The notes under the pieces are model-generated. The model had not been told where the DNA came from, searched no databases, and saw only the letters and a list, made by a program, of their open reading frames with translations. From an uncultured Candidatus Melainabacteria bacterium (lineage in GTDB: Bacteria > Cyanobacteriota > Vampirovibrionia > Gastranaerophilales > Gastranaerophilaceae), in NCBI GenBank assembly GCA_934754515.1, contig CAKVIG010000010.1, positions 18,044 to 82,043 of the forward strand: a DNA stretch of 64,000 nt. Reading direction: 5' to 3'. The position numbers and the translations under genes are program-made. Below, in pieces: positions 1 to 7,141 of this stretch; position 1 is the stretch's first letter; every line of letters begins with the position of its first letter.

Positions 1-485
1 ATCATTGTCTTAACGTTTTCTGCAACCGTTGCGTTGGCTTCGTAAGCCTTTGATGCTGATATCATGCCAACCATTTCTTCTACAAGATTAATGTTTGGCA
101 AATCTACGTACCCTTCTTCGTCCGCATCGGGATGAGACGGGTCGTAAACAGTCTTAACTCCGTCCTCTGCTTCATAAATCTCATCAACCTGAACTCCGCC
201 GGTAATCATACCGTTATTAAGCGCAACATTCGCATTAATAAGCATATTACCTGTTCTTGGATCAAATTGTGCGTCAGGACTGTTAGAAGAAAAATTTGAG
301 TAACCTCTGTTCAAATTATCTTCATAAATTGTTCTAAAGGATACGTCTTTTTTTACATAAACCCCTTTTGAACCGTCAGGTTGACGAGTTGTGTTTATGT
401 TTGCAATATTACTTGCAACCGTATCCATTTTTACTCTTTGTGCTGCCATGCCTGAGCCGGCTATGTCGAATATGTTGAAACTCAT
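1..485 (-). CDS. flgC: Flagellar basal-body rod protein FlgC (3' end outside window)
   Basis: FlgC is a proximal rod subunit of the flagellar basal body, exported by the flagellar type III system. Translating the minus strand from ATG at 485 gives MSFNIFDIAGSGMAAQR, then VASNIANINTTR, the Asn-rich N-terminal signature of rod/hook proteins. Near the window edge comes LVEEMVGMISASKAYEANA, the C-terminal FlgC motif. About 161 residues are visible and only the last dozen or so should be missing. It follows flgB on the same strand, separated by a 142-base palindromic repeat element. The reading frame is open to the window edge, so there is no stop codon here. Confidence 0.95.
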   Translation of the reverse strand, partial: MSFNIFDIAGSGMAAQRVKMDTVASNIANINTTRQPDGSKGVYVKKDVSFRTIYEDNLNRGYSNFSSNSPDAQFDPRTGNMLINANVALNNGMITGGVQVDEIYEAEDGVKTVYDPSHPDADEEGYVDLPNINLVEEMVGMISASKAYEANATVAENVKTM

Positions 486-500
486 GTGTGCCTCTTTTAG

Positions 501-623
501 GTCGTTAGGTCTTCAAGTCGTTAGGTCGTTAAGTTCGTATTAATATTTTCTATATTAAACTTGTTTTATCTTAAACATTTTTAAAATGAACTTAACGTCT
601 TAATGACTTAAAGACTTAAAGTC
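501..623. repeat. TTAACGAC-type inverted-repeat element, copy 1
   Basis: The gap between flgB and flgC is filled by two imperfect inverted arms built from short units such as GTCGTTAGGTC and TTAACGTCTTAATGACTT, around an AT-rich centre containing TTCGTATTAATATTTTC. A second copy lies at 2347-2484 in the opposite orientation and shares both the arms and the core. It looks like a small non-autonomous palindromic element, able to form a long hairpin in the flgB-flgC transcript. Confidence 0.7.
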
Positions 624-627
624 CTCA

Positions 628-1110
628 CTACTGTCCTTTAATCGCCTCTGAAACCAACGAAAACTGTCTTCTTTCCAGATTTGATAGTACCATGTATTTT
701 GTGCCTGTTTTTGATAAATCCATCATTTCACGTTCTAATTCAACGTTATTTCCTGATGAATTTGTACCGCTATAAACATCTGTTACAATTTGCGGTTTGA
801 ACTGGTCAAACGTATTGGATTGCAAATATGCTTTTTCTTGCTGCGTCGGAGTTCTATAAGTGTGAACATCACCCGTAAATACATCCACCATCGGCGGTTT
901 GTATTCAATACTGTTTTGACCTTTGATGTAGTCTTTTAAATCTTCTTTTTCAATAATTTCAGCAAGCTGGCTTTCAAACGCAACTTCTTTTCTCTGAAAC
1001 CCAGGCGTCATAACGTTTGCAATATTAGAAGCAACTGCGCGTTGTCTGTCCATCAAGCCGTCCATACCAAGCTTGGTAATGTCCATTGTTCTGTTTGTAA
1101 TCAAGTCCAT
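628..1110 (-). CDS. flgB: Flagellar basal-body rod protein FlgB
   Basis: FlgB (160 residues) is the innermost proximal rod protein. The N-terminus contains DGLMDRQRAVASNIANVMTPGF, the typical rod signature; the C-terminus has NNVELEREMMDLSKTGTKY, matching the FlgB end motif. The length is a little above the usual 130-140 residues because of an insert around residues 60-100. The start ATG lies two bases after the stop of the histidine kinase gene upstream, so the two are almost certainly translationally coupled. flgC follows after a repeat element. Confidence 0.95.
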   Translation of the reverse strand: MDLITNRTMDITKLGMDGLMDRQRAVASNIANVMTPGFQRKEVAFESQLAEIIEKEDLKDYIKGQNSIEYKPPMVDVFTGDVHTYRTPTQQEKAYLQSNTFDQFKPQIVTDVYSGTNSSGNNVELEREMMDLSKTGTKYMVLSNLERRQFSLVSEAIKGQ

Positions 1111-1112
1111 AG

Positions 1113-2330
1113 CTACACCAATCCTATCTTAATCACAAATTCTGTGTAATCATCGCCAGAATGTGCAAGCTTCAACAATCCTGCCTGTTCCTCGATTGAT
1201 TTTTTGCAAATACTTAAGCCCAAACCTGAACCTGTTTTCTTTGTTGTAAATCCTTCCTCGAAAATCATACCAGGCTGAGAGATTCTATCTGCATTGTTCC
1301 TAATTCTGATTATTGCAGAATCTCCATCTTCTTCTGTCTTAATTTTAATATACTTACCATCTCCGACATTCTCGCCGAACGCTTCTACTGCATTTTTAAC
1401 TAAATTAATTAGCACTGCAATAAAATTATTTTCGTCAACCAAAATTTCTTTGTCTACATTATTTTCAATTTCATAATTAATATTTTTGCATTCAAAGTAA
1501 ACTTTGGTCAAATCAACAGCATTATCAATAATTGATTTTAAGTTATGCGGTTTTAAGTTCAATCCGTCTGTAGCTTTTAGAGCAACCAAAGAATTGCTCG
1601 CCATTTTAACCGCACGATTTAAACAATTAAGCGCATTTTCAATCGCATCTGCTTCAATATCGTTTTTCTTGCAGTATTTTCTAATGATTTCTGTATACAA
1701 ATCACAAATAGAAAGCTGATTTTTAATTTCATGCGCAACGGCTCTCGCTGAGTCAGTTTTTTCAGGCTTGTAAGTCTGAATTTCCGCATACTTCAAAACC
1801 GCATCTTTAGAAGATTCATCCATATTTTCGACAAGACGTCTGATTGATGAGTTCAAGAGAATATTGTCACGTCTGTCAGGTTTAAAGCTTTCTTGATATT
1901 GTCTTAAATCAAAAATTGAGTTTCTGTTAATTATATCAAGTGCTTCGTTTTGAAGTTTTGAATTATATATTGAGTAATATCTTACTGTATGTTCGCTTTC
2001 AGTTCTGTTGTCCCAAATAAGAATTGCAACAAATCTGTGGGTCAAAACGCATAAGAATTCTGTTCCTGCCCAAACTTTTTCGCGCAAGTTTTCGCTGTCG
2101 TCAGAATAATCAATATCTTCTATTTCAGAAAACTCTAACCTTTTAAGCAAACCTAAAATTCCTGCTTTATCAATGATACGGTGCAAAACAACAGCTTCTT
2201 CCGGTTTGTCAAGCAAAGGTTCCAATACCCCGCGAATTACACATCGCAGTGCCTGACGAGAAAGAAAACGATTTTCTTGCGAATCAATCAGTTCTCTTAA
2301 GTAGTTTTGTTGTCTTACAATTTTTTTCAT
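1113..2330 (-). CDS. Sensor histidine kinase in the flagellar operon
   Basis: A 405-residue cytoplasmic histidine kinase with no membrane segment. Residues 1-180 are a sensor region I do not recognise. The dimerisation/phosphoacceptor box is ARAVAHEIKNQL with His200. The ATPase domain shows the N box NLVKNAVEAF (Asn313), then EEGFTTKK and GSGLGLSICKK (about 367-376). It is transcribed with the response regulator upstream and flgB downstream (two-base gap), which suggests a two-component system for flagellar or surface behaviour, in the manner of soluble kinases such as FlrB/AtoS. The signal is unknown. Confidence 0.85.
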   Translation of the reverse strand: MKKIVRQQNYLRELIDSQENRFLSRQALRCVIRGVLEPLLDKPEEAVVLHRIIDKAGILGLLKRLEFSEIEDIDYSDDSENLREKVWAGTEFLCVLTHRFVAILIWDNRTESEHTVRYYSIYNSKLQNEALDIINRNSIFDLRQYQESFKPDRRDNILLNSSIRRLVENMDESSKDAVLKYAEIQTYKPEKTDSARAVAHEIKNQLSICDLYTEIIRKYCKKNDIEADAIENALNCLNRAVKMASNSLVALKATDGLNLKPHNLKSIIDNAVDLTKVYFECKNINYEIENNVDKEILVDENNFIAVLINLVKNAVEAFGENVGDGKYIKIKTEEDGDSAIIRIRNNADRISQPGMIFEEGFTTKKTGSGLGLSICKKSIEEQAGLLKLAHSGDDYTEFVIKIGLV

Positions 2331-2346
2331 TGAAACCTTCTCTAAT

Positions 2347-2484
2347 GTCGTTAAGTCTTTAGGTCGTTAAGACGTTAAGTTCATTTTGGTGATGTCGTTA
2401 AGTAGTTCGGTCGTTGGGGCATTATGTTCATTTTAGAAAATATTAATACGAACTTAACGTCTTAATGACTCAACGACTTAACGA
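2347..2484. repeat. TTAACGAC-type inverted-repeat element, copy 2
   Basis: The left arm begins GTCGTTAAGTCTTTAGG and runs to AAGACGTTAAGTTC. The right arm, read on the other strand, begins ATCGTTAAGTCGTTGAG and also runs to AAGACGTTAAGTTC, giving about 35 bases of imperfect inverted repeat. The centre carries TTCGTATTAATATTTTC, as in copy 1 at 501-623. It sits between the response regulator and histidine kinase genes. Confidence 0.75.
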
Positions 2485-2493
2485 TGTTCCAAA

Positions 2494-3201
2494 CTACGCC
2501 GAAATCTTAACCTTCTTGCTTAAAAATCCGTTATTAATCGCATACAAGACAGCTTGTGTTCTGTCATTAACTTGCAATTTTTGGAAAATATTATTTACGT
2601 GTGTTTTAACAGTTGTTTCAGAGATGAATAATTTGTTTGCAACACCTTTATAAGTAATACCTTGAGTTAAAAGTTCCAAAACTTCTTCTTCTCTTTGAGT
2701 CAATTCATTAAGCAAGTTTTCTTCTTTTTCGATTTCTGCTTTTGCATTTTCGTTTCTGAATGTTTGTTGGAAATATTCAAAGAATCTTGAAGTCAAAGCG
2801 TTTGGCAAGTAGATTTTGCCGTTCAAAACTTCTTCAATTGCATAAATAAGTTGAGCTGATGCCATAGTTTTTAGAACATAGCCTTTAGCACCAATCTTCA
2901 TTGCTCTAAAGATCAAATCTGCATCATCATATCCTGAAAGTGCCAAAATCTTTGTATCTAATCCAAGTTTTTCGATATCAATAATACCTTGCAAACCATC
3001 TCTTTCAGGCATATTCATATCAAGTAAAACGATATCCGGTTGATATTTCTTGATTAAATTCAAACCGACTGTAACATTTGTTGCGATACCAACAACATCA
3101 AAAGTTCCTTCAAGATTCAAAAGTTCTCTGATGCCTGCTAAATGTTCGTAGTTGTCATCAATAAGAAGCACTCTCGATTTCTTCTTAAACTCACGTCTCA
3201 T
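2494..3201 (-). CDS. NarL/FixJ-family response regulator
   Basis: A 235-residue response regulator: receiver domain at about 9-125 with the acidic pair Asp15-Asp16, phosphoacceptor Asp61 in IVLLDMNMPERDG, and the conserved Lys in KGYVLKT. A LuxR/GerE helix-turn-helix follows at about 165-230 (LTQREEEVLELLTQG, ISETTVKTHVNNIFQKL). A strong GGAAGGAAGAG ribosome site precedes the ATG. It is the first gene of the apparent operon with the histidine kinase, flgB and flgC, so its cognate kinase is probably the next gene. Its targets cannot be read from the sequence. Confidence 0.92.
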   Translation of the reverse strand: MRREFKKKSRVLLIDDNYEHLAGIRELLNLEGTFDVVGIATNVTVGLNLIKKYQPDIVLLDMNMPERDGLQGIIDIEKLGLDTKILALSGYDDADLIFRAMKIGAKGYVLKTMASAQLIYAIEEVLNGKIYLPNALTSRFFEYFQQTFRNENAKAEIEKEENLLNELTQREEEVLELLTQGITYKGVANKLFISETTVKTHVNNIFQKLQVNDRTQAVLYAINNGFLSKKVKISA

Positions 3202-3752
3202 ACTCTCTTCCTTCCCTCATCGTAAATTGTTTCTTTTCTACACTATTCATATTACCCCCTTATAGAGGATATTTTCATCAATAGAATGATTAATTTTAAA
3301 GCATTTGAGGTAGATTGAAAGATATAGACCGAATGGTCTAGAAGACGGAGAAAAAACAATGTTTATAGGAGTTTAGACGGTTGTTATTTAAAATCGTCGA
3401 TTTATATGAGGGTACTATAATCAGACTAGTATAAAGAATGTACTCTTAAAAAATCCTACTTGACATATACAATTGCGAGGAACAGCGATAATTTTGGGTG
3501 ACGAAGCAATCCATTATTTTTTATACAAATTAGTATATGTTTTTTTAATTCAAATTTTTACTCGACAATAGTGCCGAAGGCGGGAGAGGGTGTTATTAAC
3601 TTTTTTTAGATTGAACGACAACAGCGCCGCGAGCGTGCAGCGTTTAGCTGCGATAGCGAGCGCAAGAGTGCAAGCTTTGCTTGCTAATAATCATCCATTT
3701 ATCAACGCTCGTAGGAGCGTAGGAAACTATGGCGTGTTTTCTCTTTCTTTTG

Positions 3753-3799
3753 GTACTTTTCTTTCTCTTTTCTTCGCAACAAAAGAGAAAGAAAAGTAC
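3753..3799. repeat. Perfect 19-bp inverted repeat
   Basis: Arms 3753-3771 (GTACTTTTCTTTCTCTTTT) and 3781-3799 are exact reverse complements around a 9-base loop CTTCGCAAC. The arms are purely pyrimidine/purine apart from the GTAC ends. Confidence 0.9.
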
Positions 3800-3820
3800 A
3801 TTTCAAAAACTATTTTTCAC

Positions 3821-3877
3821 AATAATTCTTACTTTTTCTTCTTTTTTGCGATAAAAGAAGAAAAAGTAAGAATTATT
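3821..3877. repeat. Perfect 25-bp inverted repeat
   Basis: Arms 3821-3845 and 3853-3877 are exact reverse complements around a 7-base loop TTGCGAT. The arm begins AATAATTCTTACTTTTTC. It follows the 19-bp hairpin by 21 bases and has a similar pyrimidine-rich arm, so the two look like related elements. Confidence 0.9.
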
Positions 3878-3954
3878 TTTCCACCATTTAACTGAACACA
3901 AAAAACAACTTTTGTTTATAATAAATATAGGATATAATTTTATTGGGGTATAAA

Positions 3955-4407
3955 ATGAAAAGAATTCTATTATCAATATTAGTTGGTTTTTTGTTGTTAT
4001 CAGCGATTTCGTTGGATGTATCGGCTGCAAAAAAATCTTCAAAACTTTCTAAAGAAGCGATTACTGAAATGTCCGATAATATTGATAAACTTACGGAAAA
4101 AATATACGGTCGTGCTTTGTTGTCACCTCAAGACAATGAAACTCTTATCGGTATAAAAATCAAACTTGATAACCAAATGCTTGTAGCAACTTCAACTGAA
4201 CTTGCACCTTTGTATTATAAAGCAGGCAATATTTACAAACTTCGTGATATGAAGCCGGAAGCAATTGAATGCTACCAAACAATTTTGGAAAACTTTTCCG
4301 ATACGGCTTTAGCTCCAAAAGCTCGCGCTGCTCTTGAATCAATGGGGGTAAAGGTTGCTGCTCCTGTTACAAGTGAAGAAGATTCTTCTTCTGATGAAGG
4401 TATTTAA
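3955..4407 (+). CDS. Secreted small TPR-like protein
   Basis: A 150-residue protein starting MKRILLSILVGFLLLS with a cleavable Sec signal peptide (cleavage probably after VSAA). The mature part has one clear tetratricopeptide-like unit near residues 85-130 (LYYKAGNIYKLRDMKPEAIE), then an acidic Ser/Glu tail. A TTG twelve bases upstream would also be in frame, but the ATG at 3955 with GGGG upstream fits the signal peptide better. The stop codon abuts the stop of the convergent TPR gene. Probably a periplasmic scaffold protein; the specific role is unknown. Confidence 0.75.
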   Translation: MKRILLSILVGFLLLSAISLDVSAAKKSSKLSKEAITEMSDNIDKLTEKIYGRALLSPQDNETLIGIKIKLDNQMLVATSTELAPLYYKAGNIYKLRDMKPEAIECYQTILENFSDTALAPKARAALESMGVKVAAPVTSEEDSSSDEGI

Positions 4408-5847
4408 TTAACCATTAATTAGTGATAAGCAGTTAGAATCATTGAAAGCCTGCAATGATGGGTTGATTTGGATTGCTTTAGCATAATCTTTTTTAAATCC
4501 ATCACTGTCGCCAAGTTCTTTTCTTATAGCTGCACGATAATAGTAGGCGTCAGCGTAATTTGAATTGTTTTCTATTGCTTTGTTTAAATCAGCAACCGCG
4601 CCTTGTAAATCTCTAAGCACACATTTTTGCAAACCTCTGATGTAATAACTTTCTGCAAGCTTAACGTTTGTAGTTGGTACATTCTTAACTTGAGATGTTG
4701 TAATCGCAGAACCGGCAGACGCCAATTTAACAGTGCCAACTCCTGCATTGATTACAGGTGCTGATGTTTGTGTCTGTTTTACAGGTTGTACTGTTTTCGG
4801 TTGTTGAACAGGTTGAACTTTTGGTTGTGTTGGCTGAATACTTGTAATAGTTGCAACAGGTTGAACTTGTTGCGGTAATTGTGGTTCTGCCTTCTTTTCA
4901 ACTGCAGGCTTTGCTTGAGCAACTTTTGTAACAGATTTTGCAGAAGCAATAACTTGTTCAGGGTGTGTATAAGTTATTTTATTGCTATTTACATTAGATT
5001 TGATAATTGGAGAAATTACATCTTCAGTAATTCCTTGTACTACAGGAATTGCAGCAATGTAGTTTTCATTTGAAACAAGAGGTTTAACATTCTTGATGAA
5101 AACTTGTTTTTCTGCAAGAGCAACCGCTTGGTCTAAGTCGATTGCTGCACCTTCATTATCAAAATACAATTTTTTTAAACGACCACGGTTTGCGTAAGCA
5201 ATGCTGTCTTTTGGGTTAAGTGCAATGGCTTGTGAGTAGTCGCTAAGCGCACCAACGTTGAAGTTCATACGTTTTTTTACAACGCCTCTGTTGTTGAATG
5301 CTTCTGAATCTTTTGGATTTAATTCAATAGCTTTGTTGTAATCGTCTAACGCACCTTCGTTATCACTCAACATATATTTTAAGTTGCCTCTGTTGTAGTA
5401 AACATCAGAATAACGAGGATTTAATTCAAGTGCTTTTGCGTAATCATCCATTGCTCCTTGAATATCCTTCATTGCAACCTTCAAAACACCCCTGTTATTA
5501 TAAGCGTAGGCGAAATTTGGTCTAACTTTTAATGCGGTGTTATAATCCTGCATTGCGCCTGCAAAATCATTAACAATCTGTTTTATATAACCTCTGTTGA
5601 GGTACAATTCAGGGTTGTTTGGATTAATTTGAATTGCTTTGTCAAAATCAGCAATCGCACCTTGTACATCTTTTTTTAGAAATTTTAGTGATGCTCGGTT
5701 AGAGTACGCTAAGGCTGCATCAGGATTGTTTTCTATTTGTTGGGTAAATGCTTCAATCGAGCTTTCTATTGGAGGTTGCGCAGCAAAAATATTACCCTGA
5801 AAGGCAATAGACAAAACTATAGCAAGTATTAAACTTGTTTTTTTCAC
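4408..5847 (-). CDS. Secreted tetratricopeptide-repeat protein
   Basis: A 479-residue exported protein. The GTG at 5847 is chosen over a TTG at 5868 because GGAG lies nine bases upstream and translation then begins VKKTSLILAIVLSIAF, a standard signal peptide. About six to seven TPRs of 34 residues fill residues 30-250 (repeated AYNNRGVLK, YYNRGNLK, AFNNRGVVK). A Pro/Gln/Val-rich linker (about 300-380) precedes two more TPRs at the C-terminus. TPR arrays bind protein partners; this one would act in the periplasm or outer envelope. No partner can be named. Confidence 0.85.
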   Translation of the reverse strand: MKKTSLILAIVLSIAFQGNIFAAQPPIESSIEAFTQQIENNPDAALAYSNRASLKFLKKDVQGAIADFDKAIQINPNNPELYLNRGYIKQIVNDFAGAMQDYNTALKVRPNFAYAYNNRGVLKVAMKDIQGAMDDYAKALELNPRYSDVYYNRGNLKYMLSDNEGALDDYNKAIELNPKDSEAFNNRGVVKKRMNFNVGALSDYSQAIALNPKDSIAYANRGRLKKLYFDNEGAAIDLDQAVALAEKQVFIKNVKPLVSNENYIAAIPVVQGITEDVISPIIKSNVNSNKITYTHPEQVIASAKSVTKVAQAKPAVEKKAEPQLPQQVQPVATITSIQPTQPKVQPVQQPKTVQPVKQTQTSAPVINAGVGTVKLASAGSAITTSQVKNVPTTNVKLAESYYIRGLQKCVLRDLQGAVADLNKAIENNSNYADAYYYRAAIRKELGDSDGFKKDYAKAIQINPSLQAFNDSNCLSLING

Positions 5848-6090
5848 GATACGTACTCCAATAATCAAGTTGAATTTGATTAAATATTAACACATAAATT
5901 TTGCTTAGCAAGAGGTTAGATAGGTAATAAAAACACTTTTTATAAATATTTAAACTCCTTCTTAATAGTGAAAACATACAATTTTTTATCTTTTGTAAAT
6001 TTTTGTAAAGAATTGATTAAAAAGCCTAAAGTTTTTAAAAATTATGCCGTAAATAATTGTGTAAAACAATATGGATAGCAGGTGAAGACA

Positions 6091-7140
6091 ATGGGATTTG
6101 ATTTTACAGGTATCAAAACAAACTTAGAAGGTATTAACAAATATTTAGAAAGTAATGGGATTAAGTTATCAGATGATGAATCTCAACAACTTATAAGCAT
6201 TTTTAATAAGGTGGATACATCTGTTTATAAAGAAGGTGAACAGGGTTATAATGATGGTCAATTAGATTTTTTAGAAGAAAATGAGTTCAAAAAACAAATA
6301 GCATCCCTATTGCCTAAAATTGCAGATAAAACAAATGCTTTTTTCTCAGGTATTAGAGATAAGTATCTTAACAGTGTTGTACACAAAAACATTGAAGCAA
6401 AAACGGATGCTATTAGTAATGGTAACGTAAGAAACCAACCTGTAATAATCAGAAAAACTACCAATTTGAATTTAACAAATCAAACTAATACAGAAAATTT
6501 AATCAAAGACGAAATTAAAGCAAAAGGAATAAAATTATCAAATGCTGACATTAAGTACTGGTCTAATTTGGTTGATAAAGTTGCACAAAAATATAATGTT
6601 TCTCAAGGATTATTAATAACAATAATATCTAAAGAATGTGGTTTTAAAAAGAATATAAATACTTCAATTGGAGCTGGTCCTATGGGAGTTACAAAAATTG
6701 CAATAGAAGCATTTTTACCAAAGAACAAAGATGGCAAAGAAAATGGATGGTCAAAAATATATAAAGACATGCATCCTGAACTATTTAATGATATATTAAG
6801 TTATTCAAAATCTGCCAATAATTTACGTAATAAAATTGGAAAAAATGATGAGCTTGGTGTTCTTATCGGATTACTGACGTACGAAATGAAATATTGTAGT
6901 GAAGTTGCTAAAAAACTGTATGGCAAAGCTAATTATATTACAATACCTAAAGCTATATCACAGGTTAAAAATGGATATAGGTTAGATAAAAAAAGTGATG
7001 AAACACATATAAAAAACATATTTAAAAATTATAATGGTTCTAAACTAAAGGAAGCATATTCTAAAGTTGCAATAGACTCATTAAAAAGACTTACACATGG
7101 TAGTTTTGAAAATTTGATTTTTATAAAAAAAGAAAAGTGA
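6091..7140 (+). CDS. Lytic-transglycosylase-like protein with EF-hand-like segment
   Basis: A 349-residue protein. Residues about 40-70 include YNDGQLDFLEENEF, resembling the second half of an EF-hand loop. Residues about 155-300 resemble an SLT-type lysozyme fold: KVAQKYNVSQGLLITIISKECGF places a candidate catalytic Glu at about 182, followed by SIGAGPMGVTKIA in the position of the usual G-x-MQ motif. There is no signal peptide or membrane anchor, unusual for a murein hydrolase; it could leave by a non-Sec route or act in lysis. ATG 6091 is preferred to GTG 6082 because AGGTG then serves as the ribosome site. It converges on the GH38 gene with a one-base gap. Confidence 0.65.
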   Translation: MGFDFTGIKTNLEGINKYLESNGIKLSDDESQQLISIFNKVDTSVYKEGEQGYNDGQLDFLEENEFKKQIASLLPKIADKTNAFFSGIRDKYLNSVVHKNIEAKTDAISNGNVRNQPVIIRKTTNLNLTNQTNTENLIKDEIKAKGIKLSNADIKYWSNLVDKVAQKYNVSQGLLITIISKECGFKKNINTSIGAGPMGVTKIAIEAFLPKNKDGKENGWSKIYKDMHPELFNDILSYSKSANNLRNKIGKNDELGVLIGLLTYEMKYCSEVAKKLYGKANYITIPKAISQVKNGYRLDKKSDETHIKNIFKNYNGSKLKEAYSKVAIDSLKRLTHGSFENLIFIKKEK

Positions 7141-7141
7141 T

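Larger units (their letters stand above)
3202..3954. other. Long non-coding divergent region
   Basis: About 750 bases between two divergent genes, with no convincing coding sequence. It holds a TAGACC-GAAT-GGTCTA hairpin (about 3326-3341), a degenerate interspersed repeat with ATTGCGAGGAAC and GACGAAGCAAT ends (about 3471-3513), a GC-richer stretch with GCGAGCGCAAG-like motifs (about 3565-3735), and two long perfect hairpins listed separately. The promoters of both flanking genes must lie here. Confidence 0.6.

Noticed and set aside
3590..3895. A 101-codon open frame in the non-coding region
   Set aside because: It runs through both perfect hairpins and low-complexity Phe-rich sequence; there is no ribosome site or protein-like composition.
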